In this document: one piece after another, positions 13,925 to 22,872 of the stretch
Layout: the number at the start of each line of letters is the position of its first letter
Position numbering within the stretch: position 1 is the first letter of the stretch
Source of the DNA: a virus
Length of the DNA stretch: 24,067 bases
Reading direction: 5' to 3' (one strand)
Virus record (IMG/VR): IMGVR_UViG_3300021093_000355
Location: 1-24,067 of that record
Made by a program: the position numbers and the translations under genes
The notes under the pieces: model-generated
The model's input: the letters and a program-made list of their open reading frames with translations, nothing else
Databases searched by the model: none
Told to the model about the DNA's origin: nothing

Positions 13925-15549
13925 TTAAACCACTTCAAAATATTATAGGTCCATTTAGTAAACCAGTAAAGATAACTGCTCTGACGAGAATGATTCCTCG
14001 TAATCGTAGGAACGTGGAAACGATTGATAGAAATTTTTATGGAATAGTACAATTAACACCAGAGATGCTTGAACTATTAGGAATAGATGAAGAGTCTTAT
14101 GTAGTTCCTAGAACAGAATTTAAAAATATAGTAGAGAAAAAAGATATTGATGATTGGTCTTATTTACTAAAAAGGTTTGATTTATTATTAAATAATTTAA
14201 TTAAATTTCTTGGTAATATAAGAAGATATAATTATCATAAAATTTTATTATCAAAACTTGAGCAAAAAGAAATTGAAGAACGTCATAATAAACTCCATGA
14301 AAAACTGTTAGAGAAAGAAGAAGATAAGAAAGTAGTTGCTAAGTCAAAACTCACAGACAAAGAAAAACTTGATAATTTAATAAATGGACTGATAGCATTA
14401 GGATTTGCTCAAGGATTGGTATCAACAAATTATGAAGATTTATCTGGTCTTGCTACTGGACCTGTTCACAAAAGAGGTGCTCAACTAGCAAAAATGTTGA
14501 TGCAAAAATATGGATTGAAAGATTTTCAAGCTGCTGCTATGGTAGGAAACTTCATTTATGAATCTGGATTAATTGCTTACAACGTTGAAAATACTAGTCC
14601 TTATGATGCAGAAGAACCATTACCACCACCTTGGGGTACACCACGGACAGGTTATGGTTGGGCACAGTGGACTGGTGGTAGATTAAATGTATTTATTGAG
14701 AAATTTCTTGGCGGTGGTCCAAATAAAAGAGGTAGAGCAGCTACAACAGATGACAACTGGAAAATGCTCACTTATGAATTAGATGGACCTTATAAAAGTG
14801 TCATTGATGGTTTGAAGACTCAAACTAATGTCACTGATGCAACAATATATGCAGAATTAAATTATGAAGGTGCATTAATTAAGGCAAATGATAAACGTAT
14901 TGCTGCAGCAAAAGGAGTTCTGAAAGAACTAAGATCACCAACCGCCACTAAGGCAAAAGGTGGAATTATGATACCAGAAATATTTAAGAAGCATACTATA
15001 CAATATGATACTGTAAATAAGACTAATATTTTATCAAACTTTATTGTTGATAGACCTACAATTATCAATGTTGCACAATATAATGAACCTTTAATTATTA
15101 TTCCTATTAAGAGACCAATCGGTATAAGTATACTAAAAACATTATTTGAAAGACCATTCAGAAGAATTGAGCAAATGTTCTTTGCTAATCAACGTAGATT
15201 AAATAGAAAAAAACCAAGTATATACAAGAAAAGTGATAGTGTAACTAACAGAACTAACAGAAATATTATTGCAAAATCTCAAACAAATGTCGGTTCTGTT
15301 TCACCATCATTCCTCTCTTCTAAATCAACAAAAACTTTACAATCATCTATTAAAAACAAAATAGAAACTGACTTTACATCTTCTAAGCAATCTGATAATA
15401 AAATTTCTAATACTATTCCTAGATTTAATTCCACTCCACCATCTGACATGTCAAAAAAGCAAAATTTTAACATGATCTCTCAAGAAACTGAAGATGTTTT
15501 TGGTCAGGATATTATTTTACTCACTCAAGACATTATTGTAACTGAGTGA
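13921..15549 (+). CDS. Tail lysozyme-domain structural protein, 542 aa
   Basis: 542 aa, again starting MIKP in an ATGA overlap, like the previous gene. Residues 1-135: leader and charged coiled coil (LLKRFDLLLNNLIKFL, KLEQKEIEERHNKLHEKLLE), then a hydrophobic LINGLIALGFAQGL segment. Residues about 185-330 match a phage tail lysozyme domain: GNFIYESGL with probable catalytic Glu214, and GYGWAQWTGGR at 244-254. KGGI follows at 346-349. The last 150 residues are Ser/Thr/Asn/Lys-rich and low complexity. It likely digests peptidoglycan at the tail tip. Its modular plan parallels the previous protein (leader, coiled coil, hydrophobic segment, hydrolase, GGI motif), suggesting duplication followed by domain exchange. 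Confidence 0.82.
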   Translation: MIKPLQNIIGPFSKPVKITALTRMIPRNRRNVETIDRNFYGIVQLTPEMLELLGIDEESYVVPRTEFKNIVEKKDIDDWSYLLKRFDLLLNNLIKFLGNIRRYNYHKILLSKLEQKEIEERHNKLHEKLLEKEEDKKVVAKSKLTDKEKLDNLINGLIALGFAQGLVSTNYEDLSGLATGPVHKRGAQLAKMLMQKYGLKDFQAAAMVGNFIYESGLIAYNVENTSPYDAEEPLPPPWGTPRTGYGWAQWTGGRLNVFIEKFLGGGPNKRGRAATTDDNWKMLTYELDGPYKSVIDGLKTQTNVTDATIYAELNYEGALIKANDKRIAAAKGVLKELRSPTATKAKGGIMIPEIFKKHTIQYDTVNKTNILSNFIVDRPTIINVAQYNEPLIIIPIKRPIGISILKTLFERPFRRIEQMFFANQRRLNRKKPSIYKKSDSVTNRTNRNIIAKSQTNVGSVSPSFLSSKSTKTLQSSIKNKIETDFTSSKQSDNKISNTIPRFNSTPPSDMSKKQNFNMISQETEDVFGQDIILLTQDIIVTE

Positions 15550-15591
15550 TAAAACTTTTATAGATATCATACAACAAGAACCATAATTTAA

Positions 15592-16989
15592 ATGGCTACA
15601 GCAAATGAATCTAAAACATCTCCCATAGGAGAAGTAAGAATTTATGATGCTCCTACTCAATCTAAAATTTGGGAGGCTGTTCCTACTGGAACTCCACTCA
15701 TCGCAAAGGAAATTATAGAATTTGAGTATATTGAGAGCATTTATGATTCTTTTGTGCGAGCGAATATGAGTATATTTGAATCATCTGGTGCTTTTGAGAA
15801 AGCATTTAATGGTTGTGGCGTAAGAAATTTTTGTATGATTGAAGTGGTACAATTTAATGATCCATTAAAAGATACTGACGATTCTACTAGAACGAGAAAA
15901 GATCTTTCTTTTACTGGAGCTAATTGTTTTTTTGTTAGTAAGGTAAGGCAAATTATTCAAAACAAAAAACAAATATATGAGTTAGAATTAGTAACTAGAG
16001 ATGCTCTGACATCTCTTGCATCTAATGTCTTATCTACATGGCCTCCTAATGAATCTACAAAAATTGATTATAATTTTATAGTAGAAGATATATTAAAGAG
16101 ATGGATTTACGCTACAAAAAAACTTGATGTTCAAGAAGATAAGTCCAAACCAACCACCAAATATAATGGAAATGGTATGCAACCATTTCAAGTTATTCAT
16201 GATATATGCAGTAAAGCAACATCAGTGCGCTGGAGTTCTTCTGGGACACAAGAAGAAACTGGTGCTACTGGTTACATGTTTTTTGAAAGATATGATGCAT
16301 ACAAATTTACGTCTGTTGCAAGTTTAATTAATTTGTCTGCGGGTGAGGAGGCAAAAGAATCGCATAGATATAAAATTATTGCAGCAAATTCTAGTGAAAC
16401 CACACCAAAAGAACAAGCATATAGCATACTTTCTTATAAATTTAATGATGATGAACAAACGTCAGATGTAATTCAAGAAATTAGATCAAAGAAAAGAGGT
16501 AAACCAGCAACGTTTGTTTTAGACCCTCACGGACAAGTTTTTAAAAAAATTGAATCACTTGACCCAATAAAAGATCCCTGTGAAGTAACTTCAGTTGATA
16601 AAAGTTTCGTTAGAAACACGTATAAAGAAGTTGGTTATTATGAATATTCTGCTTACAATAGTTGCTCAAATGAATTAGATAATGAACCTTTGAGTGTTGC
16701 ACTAACATCTTTAAACTATTCCGCTTTACTTGAAGAATTAAGAACAAGAAATTCTGTATTAAGAGTAAATGGTAACTTTGATATTTCTTCAGGAGATAAA
16801 ATCTATATTACAGTTCCTGAAATTAAAGGTGATGGCGCTTCTGCTACCAGTCCCAGCGATAAATATTCAGGAACATATGTCGTTACTAAAGTTGCACATC
16901 GTTTAGAAAATTACAAGTTTTTATACACTGATTTAGTGATTGCTAAAATCAAAGATAAATCAGGCGCAACCGTAAAAGTACCACAATAA
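15592..16989 (+). CDS. 27: gp27 baseplate hub subunit
   Basis: 465 aa (T4 gp27 has 391). The pattern FEYIESIYDSFVRANMSIFE, followed by a tandem beta-domain, the central RWIYATKKLD, an HGQVFKKI strand and the final GTYVVTKVAHRLENYKFLYTDLVIAK, is that of gp27/gpD-like hub proteins, which form the trimeric torus that adapts three-fold spike to six-fold baseplate and through which the DNA passes. It is followed five bases later by gp5, its T4 partner. The preceding 42 bases (15550-15591) are non-coding and contain no obvious promoter or terminator. Confidence 0.9.
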   Translation: MATANESKTSPIGEVRIYDAPTQSKIWEAVPTGTPLIAKEIIEFEYIESIYDSFVRANMSIFESSGAFEKAFNGCGVRNFCMIEVVQFNDPLKDTDDSTRTRKDLSFTGANCFFVSKVRQIIQNKKQIYELELVTRDALTSLASNVLSTWPPNESTKIDYNFIVEDILKRWIYATKKLDVQEDKSKPTTKYNGNGMQPFQVIHDICSKATSVRWSSSGTQEETGATGYMFFERYDAYKFTSVASLINLSAGEEAKESHRYKIIAANSSETTPKEQAYSILSYKFNDDEQTSDVIQEIRSKKRGKPATFVLDPHGQVFKKIESLDPIKDPCEVTSVDKSFVRNTYKEVGYYEYSAYNSCSNELDNEPLSVALTSLNYSALLEELRTRNSVLRVNGNFDISSGDKIYITVPEIKGDGASATSPSDKYSGTYVVTKVAHRLENYKFLYTDLVIAKIKDKSGATVKVPQ

Positions 16990-16994
16990 TATAA

Positions 16995-19900
16995 ATGACG
17001 CAAACCACTGTAGATCAAATTTGGTATCAGGGAAAAGAACTGAGATCACCAGGAAGAAAGTTCTTGGGTTTTATCGTTGTAGATGAAAATAAAGATAAAA
17101 CACATAGTCAGAGATATCGCGTAAGAATTCCTGCTATTCATGGTTATGCTGATCTCAATGGCAAGAATGCTGAAAGTGATAAAATTACACCAAATTCTGC
17201 GCTACCATTAGCTAGATCTCATGCTAGTATGGGAGATCTTTCTCAAAACGTAACGGGAAGTGGTAATGGAAAATTTGATGCTGGAAACTGGGTTATTGTT
17301 GAATTCAGTGATTATCAAAATTTAAAAGATCCTGTTATTGTTGCTAAAGACTCCGCAACCAATGCTATCTACGGTAGCAAAAATAAATTCAATGCGATGA
17401 GTCAGTATATTCCATCGCAATTAGTAAAACCAAATCCAGAATCAAAAGTTCTTCAGGCTACTGGTGCCTTCAATGGTTGTACGGAGGTAGTTACTGATGC
17501 ACAGATGATTCCTGCCAATGGTGTAGGTGCTCAGGGAGCAGATAAATGTGGTCAGAGTGGTGCTATCAAAAATTCTTTTTCTGCCAATATTGCTGATTTC
17601 TTAAAGATTATTCAAGATACAGATGGAAAAATAGGTAGTAAATTTATAGACAAATATACAGGAGAACTGTTTGAAATAACAAACTATATTACACAATATA
17701 CTTCTGCGATTTCAGGATTGTTTAGAAGTGCAACAGGATGGATTAAGGCACAGATCACGAAATACACGAGAAAAGCAATTGATATGTTGGTCAAAGCAAT
17801 TATGAGACCAATCAAAAATGTAACAAAAATTGTCAATGAGACTATTGAAAAAATTCTTGAAATGGTTGGTTGTACTTTTGGTAATTTAGAAGCTTTAATT
17901 TCTAATATGATTGAAAGTCTTTTAAATTCTTTACTTGATCAGGCATTAAGTGCTGTTTTTGGGTGTCTTGATTCATTAGTTGATGGTATACTTAATGAAA
18001 TTATGAGTGAGGTATTATCACTAGTTGATAGTATAATTTCAGCAGTTTCTGCTATTGCTGGATTTATCGGCGGTCTCGGAGATTTATTTGGTGAAGCAAT
18101 CAATGCAATCCTTGAATTCTTAGGAATTAGTTGCGGCGGAAGTGATAAGTGTGGACTTGGTGATACATTCATTACTAAAATTAATACTCCTGGTGAGTAT
18201 GGTGTTTCTGGTAATATTTTAGGATTCTTAAGTAGTGGTGTCGGGGCGATCAGTAATATTACCAGAGATATAGATAAATCTTCTGAAGAAGCTTCGGCGG
18301 CGGCAGAAGAAGCAGCAAAGGGTGTTGATCTAGGAACGTCAACATATGATGGATCAAATACTGGAAATAGTGCTCTTAATAATGCTTTTAACACAGCATC
18401 ACAAATATTAGGACCACAAGTTTCTGGAGTATTTGATTTTTGTAATCAAATATCAGATAACAATACATCTAGCGATCCTAATAATAATAATGGTGCTGGA
18501 ACAAATGTAGTTATTGTTGGTGATGAAAAATATACTTACTATATGATAACTCCAGTGGGGAGTTCTGTTAAGACTGGTTCTGCTCAATCATTTGAAATTA
18601 CCAGAGATAATGATACTATCCCTGGGGTAATTAATTTTCTAGTCTATTTAGAACCAACTAACACAGCTAGAGTTGTGGGTATTACAACTGGGTTAAGTTC
18701 TGGTGGTGATTTAAATCGTAATGTTACTTTATCTGCATCTGATTATGCTGAGGATCCAAAAAGTCCTAGTAGGAAACTGCCAATTGCAAATAATGTAGTA
18801 ATTTCTGAAAGAATAACATTTGATGTGGGGCAAAAGAGAAAAACTGTTATAGTTCCTACATTGAAGTCTAATTCACCAGATTCAACTACTTCTGAAGTTA
18901 CTTATACTGCAGGATTGTTTAGATCAGCAGATGATATAAATGACAGTAAGTATCCTGAGACTAATGTACCTAATACTTCATCAACTTTGAATACTGTAAC
19001 TGGTATTATTACGTTTGATTTACCAGTTAAGTCTCCAGACATTGATACTCAAACCAATGACCCGCCAACTATAAATTCAACTAATTTAACTTATTCATCA
19101 CAAGATCAATCAGTTCTTGCTGGTAACTCTTTAATCTTCACAATAACTAGATCACCAGTTACTGCCGAAGCATCGCAGATTAAAGTAGTAACTATTCCAA
19201 ATACAGCACAGGATGGTATTCATTATACTGGTGGTCAAGCATATATCAATTTTGCTCCTAATGAAGCCTCTAAAAGTTTTAGTGTAACTACATTAAATCC
19301 TGGCAATATTACTAATACAGCACTTGATCTCAAAGTTAGATTGACTGATGTTGTTGTTCCTAATGGGATGACAAGTAATTTGGGAGGTTCATCAGTAAAT
19401 AATAGAACTTCAGTAGGAAGCGGAATAACTTATAAAGGTAGTATTACATACGCCGCAACTAGTAATACTCTTAGTTCTTCTGTGGTTCCATTATGCCCAG
19501 CAGATATTATTATCACATCACCTCCTCCAACTTGTATTATACATCCTGATGTTCAAGATCTTTACATTGGTTTGATTGCCCGCACTACAGTTGCTGGTTA
19601 TACTTTATCGTATCAATGGCAAAAAACTTATAATCCCACTTCTGGTTGGACTAATGTAACAGATGGAACACGTTCAGAAACAGTCAATCAATATGTTACT
19701 AATTTCCAGCAACTAACAACGTTAGTCATAAGTGGAGTTACAATAGCTGTTTCTGGTTGGACCTCAAATATTGTTCCCACAGCTGCGACAGTTACCTATT
19801 CTGGTGCTACTTCGCCAACACTTGGTTTTAGACCATCATATCTCCTGAATGATGAAGAATATTATAGATGTTTGATAACAGCAACTCCTTCAATTATTAC

Positions 19901-20774
19901 AACTGGATTAACTACAATTTCGGCTGTTACAGTACCAACCTATCTGGGTGTTACTTCTTCTGGAGTATTTTTAACAACAATTAATTGTTCCCCCACTGTT
20001 CCCTCAGGAGTCGTAATTACATATAGTGGTACGACTCCAACACCAGGAGGTGTTACTGTTGCAAGTGGTGTTGTTTGTTTAACTCCCATTCAATCAATAC
20101 CAGAAGTTCCTACTATTAGACCTGTTACATTACCTGAAGCAACTGGTCTAATACCTCCTCCATTGCCTTCAAACCCAGATGGACCAAGAATTGAACCAGT
20201 CGTTGATCCAACAATTAGAGGACCAGTTATTGCTCCAGCTGTTGTTGGACCAAATGGAGATGTCATTTCAGTTATTATTCCAGAAAATCTTCCTACATTC
20301 AGAAGTATTCCTCTTATTCCTATTATTGGTTCTGGTGTAGGTGCTACTGCACGAGCTGAACTTGATGATAATGGAAAATTAAGTAATATTATTATCAGTT
20401 CAAGAGGATTTGGTTATACACCAAATATTATATCTAATAAATTTGGTTGCGGTATTCTCAATCAAATTAATGTTTCTGTGGTCGGTGGATATTATGAAAC
20501 TTCCCCTACAGTGTATGTAGATGATGACCCAGAAATTGCGGTTGCAGCAATTAATGACGCTGGTCAAGTTGTGGAAATTAGAATTGTAAATCCAAAGAAT
20601 AAAGTATATGATTCTATTCCTAGAATTGATATAATTGGTGATGGTTATGGTGCTGCTGCTATAGCAACAATTAAATACGTTGATTGTGCAAAGGTTGCTG
20701 ATGAGTACTTGCGGGTGGTTGATAAATACAGTACTAGCATTATTGGAAATGTGAAAGTGGAGGATTGCCCATAA
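16995..20774 (+). CDS. 5: gp5-type hub OB-fold protein with Calx-beta and Ig-like domains, 1259 aa
   Basis: 1259 aa. Residues 1-115 form the gp5 OB-fold: KFLGFIVVDENKDKTHSQRY, RVRIPAIHGY, then AGNWVIVEFSDYQNLKDPVI. T4 gp5 (575 aa) continues with lysozyme and beta-helix; neither is seen here. Instead residues about 200-380 are long amphipathic helices rich in Ile/Leu/Val. About 505-670 and 695-795 look like Calx-beta repeats (the second with DGIHYTGG and INFAPNEASKSFSV). About 845-970 looks Ig-like (LSYQWQK, DEEYYRCLITATPS). A Pro-rich linker (about 1035-1100) leads to C-terminal IIGSGVGATARA and GFGYTP/IIGDGYGAAAIA repeats like those in cyanophage adhesins. It sits 5 bp after gp27 and abuts the beta-helix gene. 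The extra domains suggest surface display or cell binding. Confidence 0.82.
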   Translation: MTQTTVDQIWYQGKELRSPGRKFLGFIVVDENKDKTHSQRYRVRIPAIHGYADLNGKNAESDKITPNSALPLARSHASMGDLSQNVTGSGNGKFDAGNWVIVEFSDYQNLKDPVIVAKDSATNAIYGSKNKFNAMSQYIPSQLVKPNPESKVLQATGAFNGCTEVVTDAQMIPANGVGAQGADKCGQSGAIKNSFSANIADFLKIIQDTDGKIGSKFIDKYTGELFEITNYITQYTSAISGLFRSATGWIKAQITKYTRKAIDMLVKAIMRPIKNVTKIVNETIEKILEMVGCTFGNLEALISNMIESLLNSLLDQALSAVFGCLDSLVDGILNEIMSEVLSLVDSIISAVSAIAGFIGGLGDLFGEAINAILEFLGISCGGSDKCGLGDTFITKINTPGEYGVSGNILGFLSSGVGAISNITRDIDKSSEEASAAAEEAAKGVDLGTSTYDGSNTGNSALNNAFNTASQILGPQVSGVFDFCNQISDNNTSSDPNNNNGAGTNVVIVGDEKYTYYMITPVGSSVKTGSAQSFEITRDNDTIPGVINFLVYLEPTNTARVVGITTGLSSGGDLNRNVTLSASDYAEDPKSPSRKLPIANNVVISERITFDVGQKRKTVIVPTLKSNSPDSTTSEVTYTAGLFRSADDINDSKYPETNVPNTSSTLNTVTGIITFDLPVKSPDIDTQTNDPPTINSTNLTYSSQDQSVLAGNSLIFTITRSPVTAEASQIKVVTIPNTAQDGIHYTGGQAYINFAPNEASKSFSVTTLNPGNITNTALDLKVRLTDVVVPNGMTSNLGGSSVNNRTSVGSGITYKGSITYAATSNTLSSSVVPLCPADIIITSPPPTCIIHPDVQDLYIGLIARTTVAGYTLSYQWQKTYNPTSGWTNVTDGTRSETVNQYVTNFQQLTTLVISGVTIAVSGWTSNIVPTAATVTYSGATSPTLGFRPSYLLNDEEYYRCLITATPSIITTGLTTISAVTVPTYLGVTSSGVFLTTINCSPTVPSGVVITYSGTTPTPGGVTVASGVVCLTPIQSIPEVPTIRPVTLPEATGLIPPPLPSNPDGPRIEPVVDPTIRGPVIAPAVVGPNGDVISVIIPENLPTFRSIPLIPIIGSGVGATARAELDDNGKLSNIIISSRGFGYTPNIISNKFGCGILNQINVSVVGGYYETSPTVYVDDDPEIAVAAINDAGQVVEIRIVNPKNKVYDSIPRIDIIGDGYGAAAIATIKYVDCAKVADEYLRVVDKYSTSIIGNVKVEDCP
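20722..20728 (+). promoter_or_regulatory. Possible T4-late-like motif before the spike gene
   Basis: ATAAATA lies 46 bases upstream of the spike ATG, inside the end of the gp5-type gene, where it also encodes an in-frame Asp-Lys-Tyr. Similar ATAAATA matches occur at 9341-9347 and 16859-16865, 109 and 130 bases before the next genes. They could be internal late promoters, but in A+T-rich coding sequence chance matches are expected. Confidence 0.25.
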
Positions 20775-21986
20775 ATGTCTCAGTCAGTAAAACAATCAGT
20801 CACAGAGAGAGTGAATCAGGTCACTAATGTGACCGAAGAGATTATAACTACTATATTAAAAAGTAAGTTCCAAATTACTGAAACAACCAATCCTAATGAT
20901 GCTAATTTAGAATTACGTCATTGGAGAGCAAGTGCAATTAGATGGCAGCATGATGGATCTATAGTAATTAATGCTAGAAATAGAGAAAATTTTGCTGCTA
21001 ATGCTGGTTTCATTCATACTCATTCTACGGGTCAAACATATGTAATTGCAGAACATAATGTTATGATTTCTGCAAAAGGATATGCGAAAACTGGCGGCGG
21101 CGCCGCTGGATCTCAGAATGAAAAAAGTTTAGAACTTTATGGTCGTGGTGATATACATATTGAGTCTGATGGAAAAGGTGGTGTTTATATCACTGGCAAG
21201 AATATTGAAATTAATGCTGATAACAATATTATTTTAAGAGCAGGCAATCAAGTTAGTATTAATACAGGAGCTCAAGATCTGGCAGCGTCACTGTCTTTAT
21301 CCAAGAGTATCGGTAGTGGTAAATTTGTAGTGTCTACGGGAGTTTATGAACTGGCAACAGCAACTTATAAAGAAACTGTGACAGGATCTAAAACTATGGA
21401 AAATTATGGTGAAATATTATCCTCACAAAAATTAAATCCGACGCAACCAGCAGCAACTGGACCTTCAGCACATATTGAAACCAAAGAAACAGTAGGATCT
21501 TTGGTTCATAAAATTGATCATGATTATATTCTTGATATTGGCGGTAAAATGTTACTTAGAGTAAAAAATGATCCTACTAAAATTTTAGGTCCGTTGAATA
21601 CTGGCGAGGCTGGTTATCCAGCAATGCCAGATGCCGCTATGAAACAAGAAATTGGTGGTAGCAGACAATCTATTCTCACAGCTGGGTTGAAGCCACCGTA
21701 TGCTCAAGATAGAATTAGTATTGATAGAGGTAATTGGTTTTGTGAAGTTCAACTGGCAGCACCAAACTCAACAGCTGTTTCTGCTGGTAGTATTACAAAG
21801 GGGGATATTATTTTCCAGACACAAGGAATTGGTCTTATAGGATTAGAAACTAGGACACCAGCAAGTCCTATCATAATAAGAAGCGCCGATAGTATTCAAA
21901 TGGATGCTCTTGGTGCTAAGGGAATAATTAATATGATAGCGACGCAGGAAATTAGAGGAACTGCCATAAGAATTAATTTAAATTGA
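20775..21986 (+). CDS. Baseplate spike protein with beta-helix (gp5 C-terminal/VgrG-like)
   Basis: 403 aa, directly abutting the gp5-type gene. The central region (about residues 100-165) has the short-period strand repeats of the gp5/VgrG triple-stranded beta-helix: KSLELYGRGDIHIESDGKGG, VYITGKNIEINADNN, IILRAGNQVSINTGA. Earlier is a His-rich IHTHSTGQTYVIAEHNVMIS strand run, and the second half has more strands (LDIGGKMLLRVKN, IIIRSADSIQMDALGAKG). In T4 this needle is the C-terminal part of gp5; here it is its own protein, which should trimerise below the OB-fold ring to pierce the outer membrane. A gpV-like or Apex-type spike role is the alternative. Confidence 0.75.
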   Translation: MSQSVKQSVTERVNQVTNVTEEIITTILKSKFQITETTNPNDANLELRHWRASAIRWQHDGSIVINARNRENFAANAGFIHTHSTGQTYVIAEHNVMISAKGYAKTGGGAAGSQNEKSLELYGRGDIHIESDGKGGVYITGKNIEINADNNIILRAGNQVSINTGAQDLAASLSLSKSIGSGKFVVSTGVYELATATYKETVTGSKTMENYGEILSSQKLNPTQPAATGPSAHIETKETVGSLVHKIDHDYILDIGGKMLLRVKNDPTKILGPLNTGEAGYPAMPDAAMKQEIGGSRQSILTAGLKPPYAQDRISIDRGNWFCEVQLAAPNSTAVSAGSITKGDIIFQTQGIGLIGLETRTPASPIIIRSADSIQMDALGAKGIINMIATQEIRGTAIRINLN

Positions 21987-21990
21987 GGAG
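21985..21990 (+). promoter_or_regulatory. Strong ribosome-binding site deciding the speD TTG start
   Basis: GAGGAG lies 7 bases before TTG 21998. The only nearby ATG (22005) is out of frame, so this Shine-Dalgarno sequence fixes the unusual TTG as the speD start. Confidence 0.8.
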
Positions 21991-21997
21991 ATAAAAA

Positions 21998-22336
21998 TTG
22001 AAGCATGTATTGGGAAAGCATTGTTTTACAGAGGCATATGGATGTGATAAAGAACTTTTAGATAACGAACAGTTTTTAAAAGATCAAATTATTGCAGCAA
22101 TAAATAAAACAGATCTGAAGTTGTTAGATATTTCATCTCACAAATTTAGTCCTCAGGGTGTTACAATAGTAGCACTGTTGTCTGAAAGTCATATAAGTAT
22201 TCATACATGGCCTGAGAATGGTTCTGCTGCACTTGATGTTTTTACCTGCGGTAAAACAAATCCAGAAATTGCTATGTTTCATATGATATTGGCTTTGCGA
22301 TCAACAAATCATAATACCAAATGCATAGAACGCTAA
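21998..22336 (+). CDS. speD: S-adenosylmethionine decarboxylase proenzyme
   Basis: 112 aa from a TTG start. Decarboxylates S-adenosylmethionine to give the aminopropyl donor for spermidine synthesis. It has the self-cleavage site SESH with Glu63-Ser64 (Ser64 becomes the pyruvoyl group), His69 in HTWPE and Cys84 in DVFTCG, equal to Ser63, His68 and Cys83 of the Thermotoga enzyme shifted by one; length and motifs match the short bacterial class (usually about 120-130 aa). All key residues are present, so it should be active. speD is a recognised auxiliary metabolic gene in cyanophages, perhaps supplying polyamines to compact DNA. It follows the spike gene by 11 bases and overlaps the next gene (TAATG). 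Confidence 0.95.
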   Translation: MKHVLGKHCFTEAYGCDKELLDNEQFLKDQIIAAINKTDLKLLDISSHKFSPQGVTIVALLSESHISIHTWPENGSAALDVFTCGKTNPEIAMFHMILALRSTNHNTKCIER

Positions 22337-22605
22337 TGTATAAGGTTATCGCAAGGCACGTATTAACTGAAGAAGAGGGACTGGTTAAGGTTTATTTCCT
22401 TAACGATACCCCCTTTACATATGATTCGCTTGATGATATAATGAAAGAAGATCAAAAGATTCTTGAAGAAGCGATTCATTTTCCTACATTATCAATTGAA
22501 GAAATTCATCAAAAATCTGCTTATCTTCTTGAGGAGGGTTTACATCCTTTATTAAATAGTGTAGAATTACACCCAGAAAGTGTTCTTCCTGATATGCTTC
22601 TATGA
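22336..22605 (+). CDS. Small hypothetical, first of a paralogous pair, 89 aa
   Basis: 89 aa from ATG 22336 in a TAATG overlap with speD; an in-frame ATG at 22321 would add five residues and overlap more, so it is less likely. Visible landmarks: ARHV near residue 6, YFLNDTPFTYDSL, then a YLLEEGLHP helix and a VELHPESVLP end. The next gene has the same length, the same landmarks and spacing, so the two are tandem paralogues. Composition is acidic with no membrane segment. I do not recognise a family; function unknown. Confidence 0.75.
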   Translation: MYKVIARHVLTEEEGLVKVYFLNDTPFTYDSLDDIMKEDQKILEEAIHFPTLSIEEIHQKSAYLLEEGLHPLLNSVELHPESVLPDMLL

Positions 22606-22871
22606 AATACAGACTTGATGCCAGATATGTGTGGTATAATCAAGGAACACAAATAGTTCTGATGTATTTTATTCAAGGTATTCCATTTAGTTTTGAAGAA
22701 CTTCCAGATACTGCAAAGCAGGATTTAGAACTTATTAATTTGGCAGATTGTGAAAGAAGATATAATCTTGACGATCTCTACCAATCAAATTATTATTTAA
22801 TGATGGAAGAATGTCATCCCGAGATGTTTGAACTGGAGTTAGAAAATCCAGAAATTTTACCTAATAAGTAA
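22602..22871 (+). CDS. Small hypothetical, second of a paralogous pair, 89 aa
   Basis: 89 aa starting in an ATGA overlap (22602-22605) with its paralogue. Matching landmarks are ARYV, YFIQGIPFSFEEL, YYLMMEECHP and LELENPEILP, in the same order and spacing as in the first copy. It differs in much of the rest, so the duplication is old. The stop TAA (22869-22871) comes one base before the tRNA gene. Acidic, soluble, no recognised family. Confidence 0.75.
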   Translation: MKYRLDARYVWYNQGTQIVLMYFIQGIPFSFEELPDTAKQDLELINLADCERRYNLDDLYQSNYYLMMEECHPEMFELELENPEILPNK

Positions 22872-22872
22872 T

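Noticed and set aside
17939-18394. 151-aa open frame on the minus strand inside the gp5-type gene
   Set aside because: Its Pro/Ser/Ala-rich translation is the complement of the helical region of the real gene; no start signal or neighbour supports it.
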